Assembly (NCBI RefSeq): GCF_002177115.1
Contig: NZ_MVAG01000128.1
Span: forward strand, 124,001-188,000
Reading direction: 5' to 3'
Length of the DNA: 64,000 nt
DNA from: Chryseobacterium mucoviscidosis
Lineage (GTDB): Bacteria > Bacteroidota > Bacteroidia > Flavobacteriales > Weeksellaceae
This document shows, one piece after another, positions 36,156 through 44,970 of this stretch (position 1 is the stretch's first letter; the number at the start of each line of letters is the position of its first letter). Both the position numbers and the translations under genes were made by a program. The notes below the pieces were generated by a model. It made no database searches. It was not told the origin of the DNA and saw only the letters and a list, made by a program, of their open reading frames with translations.

Positions 36156-36260
36156 AGAGTTATATTTTAACCTGAATTCGGGATAAAAAGTGTTTAAATT
36201 TTGATTATTCTTAATTTAACGTGAATGAGTTAAGCTATTGCTTTTATATTTTAATTTATT

Positions 36261-36426
36261 TAACCACAAAAGTCACAAAAGATCTACAATTTTTTTTATT
36301 TAAAGTTGGTGATTATAAATGAAAAAGCTCACCATAGTTTTTTAAAAATCTTTGATTTTTATTCTTTTGAGCGCTTTGATTATTCTGGAAATTCGCTTTA
36401 ACATTATCCTTTGTTTTTGCGGTTAA
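36261..36426. repeat. Dispersed TIR element, copy D
   Basis: TTTAACCACAAAAGTCACAA at the left and a degraded GCGGTTAA end at the right match the element in the 231-1060 array; the shared core is AGTTTTT-AAAAATCT-TGATTTTTATTC. The gap 35870-36514 holds this element, the ilv promoter and the terminator at 36125, and no gene that I can support. Confidence 0.82.
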
Positions 36427-36514
36427 TTCTATAATTAGTTTAAACAAGTTTTTTACAATCTTTATTCCGAACCTGGGTAATTTTAGAAAATCAACTGAAG
36501 TATTTCTCTTTTTA

Positions 36515-37933
36515 TCAGAAATGCACCTGCTGAATTTCTTTTTCAATTTCTTTTGGAGTATCATGTTCAGATTTAACGAAAAGAAGAGTGAGAACAGCTC
36601 CTAAAACCATACAGATTCCGCCCACAACAATATAATCTATTGCCATTTTACCGAAAATTCTGCTTACAATTGGTCCTCCGAAAACTCCGTTAATGATTTG
36701 AGGAATTACAATAAAGAAATTGAAAATTCCCATATAAACGCCCATTTTCTTTTGTGGAATTGAGTCAATAAGCATCGCGTAAGGCATTGCCAGAATACTT
36801 GCCCATGCAAAACCTAATCCGACCATGGAAATCCAGAGGTAATTTATGTCTTTTATAAAGTACATGGAAATCAGCCCGAAACCTCCACTTGCCAAAGCCA
36901 GCGCGTGAGTCTGTTTTTTACCGATAAATTTGGCAATCGGTGTGAGCGCAAACGCAAAGAAAATGGCGTAGAAATTATAACTTCCGAACAGGCTTCCTGT
37001 TAAATCTCCGGCTTTATTAAATTCCGCTGAATGGGTATCTTCCGGGGAAAGCCCGAAATGATGCGTCGCCAAAGCACTGGTTGTAAAAACCCACATTGTA
37101 AATAATGCAAACCATGAGAAAAACTGAACAATTCCCAGTTTCTTCATCTGGGAGGGTGCATTGGCAAAATCTTTGAAAATATCCGACATTTTGGATTTTT
37201 CTTCTACGATTTCTTTTCCACCTTCAAATGAAGCAAATTCTTCAGGAGAATATTCTTTGGTGGTAATAATTGTATATAAAATTGATAAAATAAGTACGGC
37301 TGCTCCGATATAAAAAGAATAGATGACATTATCTGCTACAAATCCTTTTGATGCTTCGTTGGAAATTCCCAGTTTGGTAAGCCAGTTTGGTAAATCCGAA
37401 CCAATTACCGCTCCAATTCCTATCAAAATTGTCTGAACAGAAAAACCAATCGTCGCCTGATGTTTTGGCAGCATATCTCCCACCAGAGCACGGAAAGGTT
37501 CCATTGCCACATTGATAGAAGCATCCATCATAGCAAGGAAAATAACCGCCATCAGTAAAACGTTTGCAGCCATCATTTGTGTTGCAGAAGCGGCATTGGG
37601 AAGCATTACCAATCCGATGGCGCATAAAACGGCTCCTATTAAAAAGTAAGGTTTTCTTCTTCCCAGCGGACTCCATGTATTATCTCCCATGTGACCGATG
37701 ATCGGCTGAACGATTAATCCTGTTACCGGTGCTACGAGCCAGAACCATGATAATTCATGTACATCGGCTCCGAAATTTGCCAAAATCCGGCTTGCGTTTC
37801 CATTTTGCAGACCAAAAGCCATCTGGATTCCCAAGAATCCCATGCTCATATTGATGATCTGAGCCATGGATAAATTCGGCTTTTTTACTTTTCCAAATTT
37901 TCCTGCATCTGCTTTTCCTACCATTTCTGCCAT
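36515..37933 (-). CDS. MFS sugar transporter, last gene of the starch locus
   Basis: 472 residues with about 12 transmembrane segments. RKPYFLIGAVLCAIG and GPIVSRIFG fit the sugar-porter/SLC45-like group often found in Bacteroidota maltose loci, and the GDNTWSPLGRRKPYF loop sits after the second membrane segment. The start overlaps the preceding stop by one base. It probably imports maltose or maltodextrins through the inner membrane after the outer-membrane Sus system. Confidence 0.85.
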   Translation of the reverse strand: MAEMVGKADAGKFGKVKKPNLSMAQIINMSMGFLGIQMAFGLQNGNASRILANFGADVHELSWFWLVAPVTGLIVQPIIGHMGDNTWSPLGRRKPYFLIGAVLCAIGLVMLPNAASATQMMAANVLLMAVIFLAMMDASINVAMEPFRALVGDMLPKHQATIGFSVQTILIGIGAVIGSDLPNWLTKLGISNEASKGFVADNVIYSFYIGAAVLILSILYTIITTKEYSPEEFASFEGGKEIVEEKSKMSDIFKDFANAPSQMKKLGIVQFFSWFALFTMWVFTTSALATHHFGLSPEDTHSAEFNKAGDLTGSLFGSYNFYAIFFAFALTPIAKFIGKKQTHALALASGGFGLISMYFIKDINYLWISMVGLGFAWASILAMPYAMLIDSIPQKKMGVYMGIFNFFIVIPQIINGVFGGPIVSRIFGKMAIDYIVVGGICMVLGAVLTLLFVKSEHDTPKEIEKEIQQVHF

Positions 37934-38445
37934 TATTTCTTCAGTTTTTGGATTAACATCTCTTCGATTGGTGCTTTTTCAGCGACAACTTTGTCTACAA
38001 CTTCATTTGGAACGGTTACAGAGAGTACGTACTGTTTTACTTTCCAGATTCCGTTGATTTTTTCCACTACTCCTGAACCGCGGCAGATTTTCATCTGGGT
38101 ATCTAGTAATTCATCAAACCAAGCCAGTTTTCCGTCTTTGCTGAAGTAAATATTTCTTTTCAGGGAAGTAAAATTCCATGTTTTCTTTTTATCGAAATAG
38201 GGTTTTGCCCAAACCATAAAGGCTTTTTTGTCCCAGACTTCTGTAGCATCTGTCCCGATAAAAACAGATTCGTCGGCAAAATAATTAAAGTAAGTGTTAA
38301 AATCTGCTTTTGCTGCCGCGACATTAAATCCGTCGAGCATGGTTCCGATTTCTGTTTTTTCTTTATCGAATTTTGACTGAGCAGAAATGGATGTAAAACT
38401 CAATACAAATAGGATGAATGTAAAGAATATTGTTGTTTTTTTCAT
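37933..38445 (-). CDS. Exported NTF2-like/SnoaL-fold (DUF4440-type) protein in the starch locus
   Basis: 170 residues with a signal peptide (to about ISAQ). VAAAKADFNTYFNYFADES and FIGTDATEVWDKKAFMVW are typical NTF2/SnoaL helices and strands. Its stop overlaps the transporter start. It is paralogous to the protein at 62072. No catalytic residue is assignable. Confidence 0.78.
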   Translation of the reverse strand: MKKTTIFFTFILFVLSFTSISAQSKFDKEKTEIGTMLDGFNVAAAKADFNTYFNYFADESVFIGTDATEVWDKKAFMVWAKPYFDKKKTWNFTSLKRNIYFSKDGKLAWFDELLDTQMKICRGSGVVEKINGIWKVKQYVLSVTVPNEVVDKVVAEKAPIEEMLIQKLKK

Positions 38446-38476
38446 TTTTAATTATAAACCTTTAATTTTATTTTTT

Positions 38477-38570
38477 AACGCAAAGAGCTCAAAGTTTTCT
38501 TTTTAAGTACTAACTGTCTTTAAGTTCGCAAAGGCGTTTCACTTAGGTAAGATCACAAAGATTTTAATTG
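38477..38570. repeat. Degraded relative of the 15769 repeat
   Basis: AACGCAAAGAGCTCAAAG and TTCGCAAAGGCGTTTCAC correspond to AACGCAAAGATCTCGAAG and TTCGCAATGGCGTTTTAC of the tandem units at 15769-16430. Confidence 0.55.
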
Positions 38571-38582
38571 TGAAACTTAGTT

Positions 38583-40439
38583 TTAATTCAATTCAATAAC
38601 CATTGATGATTTTGCAGGAATTTTAAAATTGTCCTTTACCGGAAATTCTTTGCCGGAAATGATGTCTTTCCCTTTTGAAAAACCGTTCAGGGATTCTGCG
38701 AAATGCTTCACGTCTATCGTTTGTTCCGCATCATTATTATTTAAAATGACCATTACGCTTTCTTTTTCGTTGTATCTAAAATACACAAAAACATTATTCT
38801 GCGGAACAAAATTCTTTGTTTTTCCTGTATGAATGACTTCTTTGCCTTTTCTCCAGTTCAGCAACTTCTGGGTAAAATCGTAAAATTCTTTTTGTTCAGG
38901 AGTCTGAGATGAAGGATTGAAAGCATTGGTCTTATCTGATTTCCAGCCGCCTGGAAAATCTCTTCTGATGTCTGCATCGCCCCCTTTGTTTTTGTCGCCG
39001 CGCATTCCCACTTCAGAACCATAATATAGCTGTGGAATTCCGCGAACTGTTGATATTAAGGTCATAGCAAGTTTATATTCCGCAGGATTTCCATTGAAAA
39101 CTTCGTTAAATCTTTCGGTATCGTGATTTTCAAAAAACACCAAAAGGTTATTGATATTCGGGTACAGGAAATCGCTGGTAAACACATTGTATAATTTTAC
39201 CATTCCGGAATCCCAACCGTCTTTTTCTTTCAAGGCTTTCGGCATATCAGAATACAGCATAAAATCCATTACAGAAGGAAGATTTGAATTATAATTTGCT
39301 GCCTCTCCTATTTTAGAATCTTTTTGCCATGCTGCGATATGTGCGCTGGAATACAGCCATGCTTCTCCTACAATATTGAAATTAGGATATTCATCTGTAA
39401 TGGCTTTTGCCCATTTTGCCATGGCATCTTTGTCATTGTAAGGATAGGTATCTACCCGAAAACCGCCCAATTCGGCATACTCGATCCACCAGATTGCATT
39501 CTGAGTCAAATATTTTAGAACCAAAGGGTTTTTCTGGTTAATATCGGGCATTGTCGTATCAAACCATCCGTCTAAAGCTAATTTTTTATCCACCTCAGAA
39601 GCGTTTGTATCAAACTGAGTGGTTGTTTTATAATTGGAACGTTTAAAACCATTTTCTCCATCACTGAACCAGTGAATCCAGTCTTTTGTAGGCAGATCTT
39701 TGATTATCCAGTGCGAAACTCCCCAATGATTGGTTACATAATCCATCACGAGTTTCATTTTTCTCTGATTCAGTTTTTGGGAAAGTTCTTTATACTCTTC
39801 GTTGGTTCCGTAACGCTGATCGATTTTGTATAAATCTGTCTGTGCATATCCGTGGTAAGAATATACTTTTTCGTTGTCCTCATTAACGGGAGTAAGCCAG
39901 ACTGCTGTTGCTCCAAGGTTCTGAATATAATCTAAATTGTTGATGACTCCACGCAGATCTCCTCCGTGTCTGCCGTTAGGAAGATTTCGGTTTGCTTTTT
40001 CGGTTAAATTCGGGCTGGAGTCGTTTTTTTCATCGCCATTTGCGAAACGATCAGGCATGATGAGGTACATCACGTCTCTGGAAGAGTAAGATTCCCTGTT
40101 TGCTGAATTTGGATTTCTCTGCTTCAGTTCATACGTGTAAGAACCTATATTTTTCTTTCCGTTTTTAATATTGATTTTAAACTTCGGAACGTTAATTTCA
40201 TTGGTATTAACGGTTACGAAAATATAGTTTGGATTTTCAACTTTCTGAATATCTTTGATCTGAACTCCGTCTGAAAGCTCAATTTCGTTTTTGGCAATAT
40301 CTTTTCCATACACCAGAATCTGAAGTTCCGGGTTTTTCATTCCTTTCCACCAGAATGCAGGTTCTACTTTATCGAGAGGCTTTTGTGAAAAAGCAAATGC
40401 CGCTGCGGATAATGTTATGATTGTATATATTTTATTCAT
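38583..40439 (-). CDS. Secreted GH13 alpha-amylase/neopullulanase-like enzyme
   Basis: 618 residues with a signal peptide (about 1-19). An N-terminal cyclomaltodextrinase-type domain precedes the barrel. GH13 catalytic residues: Asp330 (GFRVDTYPY), Glu359 (VGEAW) and Asp440 (FENHDTERF); DYVTNHWG is conserved region I and MPDRFANGD the calcium-loop region. It cuts alpha-1,4 (possibly alpha-1,6) bonds in starch or maltodextrin, as SusA/SusG do, and probably acts in the periplasm or at the surface. Flanked by an M14-type hydrolase and an NTF2-like gene. Confidence 0.93.
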   Translation of the reverse strand: MNKIYTIITLSAAAFAFSQKPLDKVEPAFWWKGMKNPELQILVYGKDIAKNEIELSDGVQIKDIQKVENPNYIFVTVNTNEINVPKFKINIKNGKKNIGSYTYELKQRNPNSANRESYSSRDVMYLIMPDRFANGDEKNDSSPNLTEKANRNLPNGRHGGDLRGVINNLDYIQNLGATAVWLTPVNEDNEKVYSYHGYAQTDLYKIDQRYGTNEEYKELSQKLNQRKMKLVMDYVTNHWGVSHWIIKDLPTKDWIHWFSDGENGFKRSNYKTTTQFDTNASEVDKKLALDGWFDTTMPDINQKNPLVLKYLTQNAIWWIEYAELGGFRVDTYPYNDKDAMAKWAKAITDEYPNFNIVGEAWLYSSAHIAAWQKDSKIGEAANYNSNLPSVMDFMLYSDMPKALKEKDGWDSGMVKLYNVFTSDFLYPNINNLLVFFENHDTERFNEVFNGNPAEYKLAMTLISTVRGIPQLYYGSEVGMRGDKNKGGDADIRRDFPGGWKSDKTNAFNPSSQTPEQKEFYDFTQKLLNWRKGKEVIHTGKTKNFVPQNNVFVYFRYNEKESVMVILNNNDAEQTIDVKHFAESLNGFSKGKDIISGKEFPVKDNFKIPAKSSMVIELN

Positions 40440-40484
40440 TTATATGTTTTACTGAGAATTTATTTAATCCTATTAATTTTCTGT

Positions 40485-41537
40485 TCATTTTTTTTCGGAA
40501 TATCCAATGCAGAAGAGGGTTTCCCCTTTATTTACTGGCGGGGTTCCCACTTTGTATAAAATAGTTCCTTCCGAGTCTGAGAATATGTTCTGCTTTTTGT
40601 TTCCAAATTCGTCGGTAATGTATCCTAAAAGCTGTTTTTTTCGAACTCTGTCTCCGCTTTTGAGGTGGCTGTAAAAAATTCCGCTTTCCGGAACTTTAAT
40701 GTAATCCTGCTGATCCAGAATTATTGTGTTTTTTCTTTTTTGGATTTTTATTTTTTTTTCTTTATAATTCCCTGTGTATTCTAACATATTGTAGACTGCT
40801 CTTTTTATGATTTCTACATTTTCTCTCTGTACAGTTCCGAGTTTACCGGCTTCTATGCTTAATGCAGTTATTCCCTGCTGTGTTGCCTGCTTGAATGCGT
40901 ATTTTGCAGGATCAGAAGGTGAAAGGTTGTAAGGATAAGAAACTATGTGTCTTATTTGAGAACGGAGTGATAAATCATAAGCCTTCTTTGTGTTTTCAGG
41001 GGTGTCTTTTCGATTATAGTAGCAGATAAAGGGCAGCAGATCTTCGTTTGCATCTCCCCCATGAATATCAAGAAATACGGTTGAGTTTGAAATTATTTCT
41101 CTGGCGATAAGATGAGCTATCTGATCCGTGGGTGTTCCGGCTTCTGATCCCGGAAATGCATTGTTTAGATTTTTATTATCTAAAGGATTGATGAATGGGG
41201 TACGTTTTTGAAATCCTTCAACATTGGCTATCGGGACGATGATTAGTGTTCCTTTTAGTTTTTGGGGATCAATTTCTTTTATCACTTCCTGAACAGCAAT
41301 GATAGGAGGATATTCGTAGCCATGAATTCCTGCTACAATAGTAAAAACGGGATCTTTTATTTTTCCTTTCATTATAATTACCGGTAAATGAGTTTCTTTT
41401 GAATCACTTTTAACCGATAAAACAGTATCTTTTCTGAATGCTCCTTCATTTTTTAGAATCTGACTGATACTTTGTGCAAATATTAATTGTCCTGTTGTTA
41501 TCATCATCAGCAAAATTGCTTTCTTCATATTTTTCAT
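40485..41537 (-). CDS. Exported succinylglutamate desuccinylase/aspartoacylase-family (M14) protein
   Basis: 350 residues from ATG 41537, with a signal peptide (ending IFAQS). GIHGYEYPP supplies the zinc ligands His and Glu (HxxE), and FLDIHGGDANEDLLPF the third His. The C-terminal segment (YSHLKSGDRVRKKQLLGYI) resembles the barrel domain of AstE/AspA proteins. The longer frame begins at TTG 41555. A TATCTTTA box (41550-41543) ends six bases before this ATG. Its inclusion in a starch locus is unusual. Confidence 0.75.
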   Translation of the reverse strand: MKNMKKAILLMMITTGQLIFAQSISQILKNEGAFRKDTVLSVKSDSKETHLPVIIMKGKIKDPVFTIVAGIHGYEYPPIIAVQEVIKEIDPQKLKGTLIIVPIANVEGFQKRTPFINPLDNKNLNNAFPGSEAGTPTDQIAHLIAREIISNSTVFLDIHGGDANEDLLPFICYYNRKDTPENTKKAYDLSLRSQIRHIVSYPYNLSPSDPAKYAFKQATQQGITALSIEAGKLGTVQRENVEIIKRAVYNMLEYTGNYKEKKIKIQKRKNTIILDQQDYIKVPESGIFYSHLKSGDRVRKKQLLGYITDEFGNKKQNIFSDSEGTILYKVGTPPVNKGETLFCIGYSEKK

Positions 41538-41642
41538 ATAATTAAAGATAATCAAATTATCATAAATAATAGCAGCTAAGTACTTGCTATTATTTGTTTC
41601 TTTAATGAAAATTAAATTAATCTATCTATTTTCTGCCAAAAA

Positions 41643-41674
41643 AATTCCTTAAAGGAAAATACCTTTAAGGAATT
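41643..41674 (-). terminator. Terminator after the GH97 gene
   Basis: A perfect 13-bp stem, AATTCCTTAAAGG with CCTTTAAGGAATT, around a 6-base loop and followed by seven T on the minus strand. It divides the susC-D-E-GH97 block from the M14/GH13/MFS genes. Confidence 0.85.
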
Positions 41675-41691
41675 AGCAGTTTCTGTATTAT

Positions 41692-43851
41692 TTATTTTAC
41701 AGGTTTGATAGAGATGGCAAAACCTCCGCTTCGTACCATTTTAAAATTAATTTTAGATTTGCTTGTGATTTCTTTTTTGTAGATGTTATAGCTTTGAGGA
41801 TTGTTGATGTAATCCGCATCTTTTCCATCTTCATAAATCACAGCTTCATATTTTTTACCTTTATCTAAGAAAGAAAAATCTACAGTGTAATCACGTTTGT
41901 TTTCATCGGTAATTCCGCCCACAAACCAGTTTTCAGTTCCTTTTGCTTTTCTTGCCGTAATGATGTAATCTCCCGGCTCTGCCGATAAGATTTTCGTATC
42001 GTCCCAATCTGCTGCAACATCTTTGATAAACTGGAAGGCATCCATGTGCTTTTTGTAATTTTCAGGCAAATCTGCCGCCATCTGAAGAGGCATATACATT
42101 ACCACATAAAGCGCTAACTGTTTTACCAAAGTTGTTTTTACGAAACGCTTGTCTCCAGGGAAATAGTAATCCAGTTTTGTCTGGAAAATTCCCGGGGTAT
42201 AATCCATCGAACCTCCCATCCATCTTGTAAACGGAAGAATGGTCTGATGATCGGGATTATTTCCTCCGAAAGCTTCATATTCCGTTCCACGCGCTGCTTC
42301 CGCAGAAATGTAGTTTGGATATGTTCTGCTTTCTCCTGTAGGGCGGACAGATTCATGGGAATTTATCATGATTTTATATTCGTTGGCTTTTTCAGCAATT
42401 CTGTAGAAATGGTTGATTGTCCACTGAGAATAATGATGTTCTCCTCTTGGGATCATATCTCCTACGTACCCTGTTTTCACGGCATCATAACCGTACTTGT
42501 TCATTAACTGATACGCTTTGTCTGCCCATCTTTCGTAGTTCGTTGCAGAACCTGAAGTTTCGTGGTGCATGATCAGTTTGATGCCTTTGGAATGTGCGTA
42601 ATCGTTTAACATCTTGATATCGAAATCAGGATAAGGAGTGATGAAATCGAAAACAAATTCTTTTGAGTGACCGAACCAGTCTTCCCAACCAACATTCCAT
42701 CCTTCAATTAAAAGTCCCTGAAAACCGTTTTCTGACGCGAAATCTATATATTCTTTCACTTTTGTATTGTTGGCTCCGTGTTTTCCGTTAGGTGTCAGTT
42801 TAGAAAAATCTGTTACACCAAGACGTACATTCGATTCCGGCTGTCCGTAAGCCCACTGAGATTTTCCGATGATCATTTCCCACCATACTCCCATGTATTT
42901 TGTTGGGTGAATGTAAGAAGTATCGGTATATTTTGTTGGCTCGTTAAGGTTAAATAGCATTTTAGAATCCATCACCTCTTCTGCTTTCGGAGCAACGATA
43001 ATGGTTCTCCAGGGAGTTACGGAAGGAGTCTGAATGTAACCTTTCGCACCCTGTCTGTCTGCTGTAAGATGTGTTTTTAATTTAAAATTCTGTGCATCAA
43101 CTTCTAAGTGAGAAGCCGGATAATCTAAAACGGCAGCTTCAGCAACATTGATGTATAATGGTTCTTTTCCTTCCTGCTTCAACATTACCGGCGACTGAAC
43201 GGCATTTTTAATTAAAGTCTGCGAAGCATTTGCATCTGCAGCTTTTGGCCATCTTGCAGGAATTTCAGAAAGTTTTGTTTCCTGATACTGGTATTCCTGA
43301 GAATCATAATCTGCAACAATCCACCAGGATTTCATATCTGTAGGAAAATCAATTTCAGAATCTTCTTCTCTGATTACAAAGTAATTAAGGTTTTTCTGCT
43401 GAGGAAATTCATATCTGAAACCTAAACCATCATTAAACAGTCTAAACTTCACAACAATATTTCTGTCTGTAGAAATCTGATTAAGCGTCACCGCTAATTC
43501 ATTGTAATGATTGATGTAGTTTTTCTTTTCTCCTAAAACCGGCTGCCACGTTTCGTTCTTAGCATCACGCTTTTCATCTACTTTGATAAAACCGTTGTTA
43601 AGATCAAATTTTACATCTTCCGGTTTTGCAATTTCTGAGGCAAATTTTATTGAAGTATCTTTAAATAATCTGAGTCCCAATTTGGAATCTTCGACGATCG
43701 TTTTCCCGTTATATTTAAGATTGTAATAAGGCACGCCCTGTTTCAACTGAAAATCCATTTCGAACTTCCCATCCGGCGATTTTAAAGATTGTGCATTAAC
43801 ACCCGCAAACATCATAGAGAGCATGATTGCTCCTGCTGTAATTTTCTTCAT
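41692..43851 (-). CDS. GH97 alpha-glucosidase of the inverting SusB type
   Basis: 719 residues with a signal peptide. N-terminal beta-sandwich, central barrel and C-terminal domain. Catalytic candidates Glu431 (MHHET), Glu500 (NSHESV) and Glu524 (GTEYEA) have the same spacing as Glu439, Glu508 and Glu532 of Bacteroides SusB, each eight residues lower. That makes it an inverting enzyme and not a retaining GH97. It releases glucose from maltooligosaccharides in the periplasm. Confidence 0.93.
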   Translation of the reverse strand: MKKITAGAIMLSMMFAGVNAQSLKSPDGKFEMDFQLKQGVPYYNLKYNGKTIVEDSKLGLRLFKDTSIKFASEIAKPEDVKFDLNNGFIKVDEKRDAKNETWQPVLGEKKNYINHYNELAVTLNQISTDRNIVVKFRLFNDGLGFRYEFPQQKNLNYFVIREEDSEIDFPTDMKSWWIVADYDSQEYQYQETKLSEIPARWPKAADANASQTLIKNAVQSPVMLKQEGKEPLYINVAEAAVLDYPASHLEVDAQNFKLKTHLTADRQGAKGYIQTPSVTPWRTIIVAPKAEEVMDSKMLFNLNEPTKYTDTSYIHPTKYMGVWWEMIIGKSQWAYGQPESNVRLGVTDFSKLTPNGKHGANNTKVKEYIDFASENGFQGLLIEGWNVGWEDWFGHSKEFVFDFITPYPDFDIKMLNDYAHSKGIKLIMHHETSGSATNYERWADKAYQLMNKYGYDAVKTGYVGDMIPRGEHHYSQWTINHFYRIAEKANEYKIMINSHESVRPTGESRTYPNYISAEAARGTEYEAFGGNNPDHQTILPFTRWMGGSMDYTPGIFQTKLDYYFPGDKRFVKTTLVKQLALYVVMYMPLQMAADLPENYKKHMDAFQFIKDVAADWDDTKILSAEPGDYIITARKAKGTENWFVGGITDENKRDYTVDFSFLDKGKKYEAVIYEDGKDADYINNPQSYNIYKKEITSKSKINFKMVRSGGFAISIKPVK

Positions 43852-43881
43852 AATGACTATTTATAGACTTTAAAAATAAAG

Positions 43882-43907
43882 AAAGTGTTGCCGAAAAGCA
43901 ACACTTT
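43882..43907 (-). terminator. Intercistronic hairpin between the SusE-like and GH97 genes
   Basis: A perfect 10-bp stem (AAAGTGTTGC / GCAACACTTT) with a 6-base loop lies in the 80-base gap. Its T-run is interrupted, so it may reduce and not end transcription, or protect the upstream mRNA. Confidence 0.6.
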
Positions 43908-43931
43908 GCTATGTAAATATTTGAGAATAAA

Positions 43932-44951
43932 TTATAATTTAATAGCTGTATAAACTAAATTAACTTCATCAAATGTAATTTTGTAAGTTCCAGCTATAGT
44001 AATAGGGATATTTGCACCTCCGGCATCTAATGTTCCGTTATTTCCATTATCTCCATAATTTGTTCCCCAGGTATTGTTAAGTCTGAATTTAATCTCACCT
44101 GCTGTAAGTACAACTGTAACTTCCCACTTTTCAGTTGTGCTGTTCCAGACTAAATCGGTATCTGGATCATTCCAACCATTTGGAGTAGCTGAACCAATAA
44201 CTGCCCAAGAATATGGTGCTAAGGTAAACGTATTGTTGTTTGTATTTACAGTTAATTTTTGACTTCCTGTAGTTAAGGCTTTCAAATTTCCTCCTCCATT
44301 ATATATGAGATCCGAATTATTACTAGTGCCGTAACTATTAGACCAGTTTTTCATTGGAGTAATTTTAAATTCTAATTTCAGAGGGTCGTTAAAGTTAATA
44401 TAACCTATATAGATACCATTACTTGTTGCAGATTTTAAAGCTTGTGCTGTTGGAGGATCCCAATCCTGATAAGCGCCTGGCGCATACATATAAGAAATAA
44501 GAGCATATGGATTCACAGAAATTTTCTGTACTTCTGAATAAACAGGAGTTCCTTTACCTACTGTTGTTTTTAATCTTACATCTACATTTGAAGCAACACC
44601 TGTTGGCAATCCAAGATTTAGCATCAAAGCATTAAATTCTATAACTGTATAAGATTTGGACAATATACCACTGCTTAAGCCTGCTTCTTTTACTAAAGCA
44701 AAATTAGTCCCTGAGACTGCAAATTGTAAAATATTTGTAATTTCTACCGCGGGCGTGTATTCAGCAGGTGTTATAGTAAAAGTAATAGCATTGTTGTTTG
44801 CGTTTGCGCTTGATAATGATAAAGTATTGGCGCTTGCCTTAAGTATGGGTGCAGATTTTAGAGATAAAACAGCCTGATCTTCATCTTTATCACAAGACCA
44901 AACCATCATAATGGCTAAAGCTGCGAAAAGAAAATTTATTATTTTTTTCAT
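43932..44951 (-). CDS. SusE/SusF-like starch-binding surface lipoprotein
   Basis: 339 residues with a lipobox ending WSC, followed by DKDEDQ. The N-terminal SusE-like Ig domain (about 30-140) is followed by a starch-binding module-like region (YMYAPGAYQDWDPPTAQAL, GWNDPDTDLVWNSTTEKWEV shown in parts), with two repeats of the W-N-D-P / F-R-L-N-N pattern. It would hold starch at the surface for SusC/SusD. Confidence 0.87.
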   Translation of the reverse strand: MKKIINFLFAALAIMMVWSCDKDEDQAVLSLKSAPILKASANTLSLSSANANNNAITFTITPAEYTPAVEITNILQFAVSGTNFALVKEAGLSSGILSKSYTVIEFNALMLNLGLPTGVASNVDVRLKTTVGKGTPVYSEVQKISVNPYALISYMYAPGAYQDWDPPTAQALKSATSNGIYIGYINFNDPLKLEFKITPMKNWSNSYGTSNNSDLIYNGGGNLKALTTGSQKLTVNTNNNTFTLAPYSWAVIGSATPNGWNDPDTDLVWNSTTEKWEVTVVLTAGEIKFRLNNTWGTNYGDNGNNGTLDAGGANIPITIAGTYKITFDEVNLVYTAIKL

Positions 44952-44970
44952 TATAATGACTTTTAAAAAA

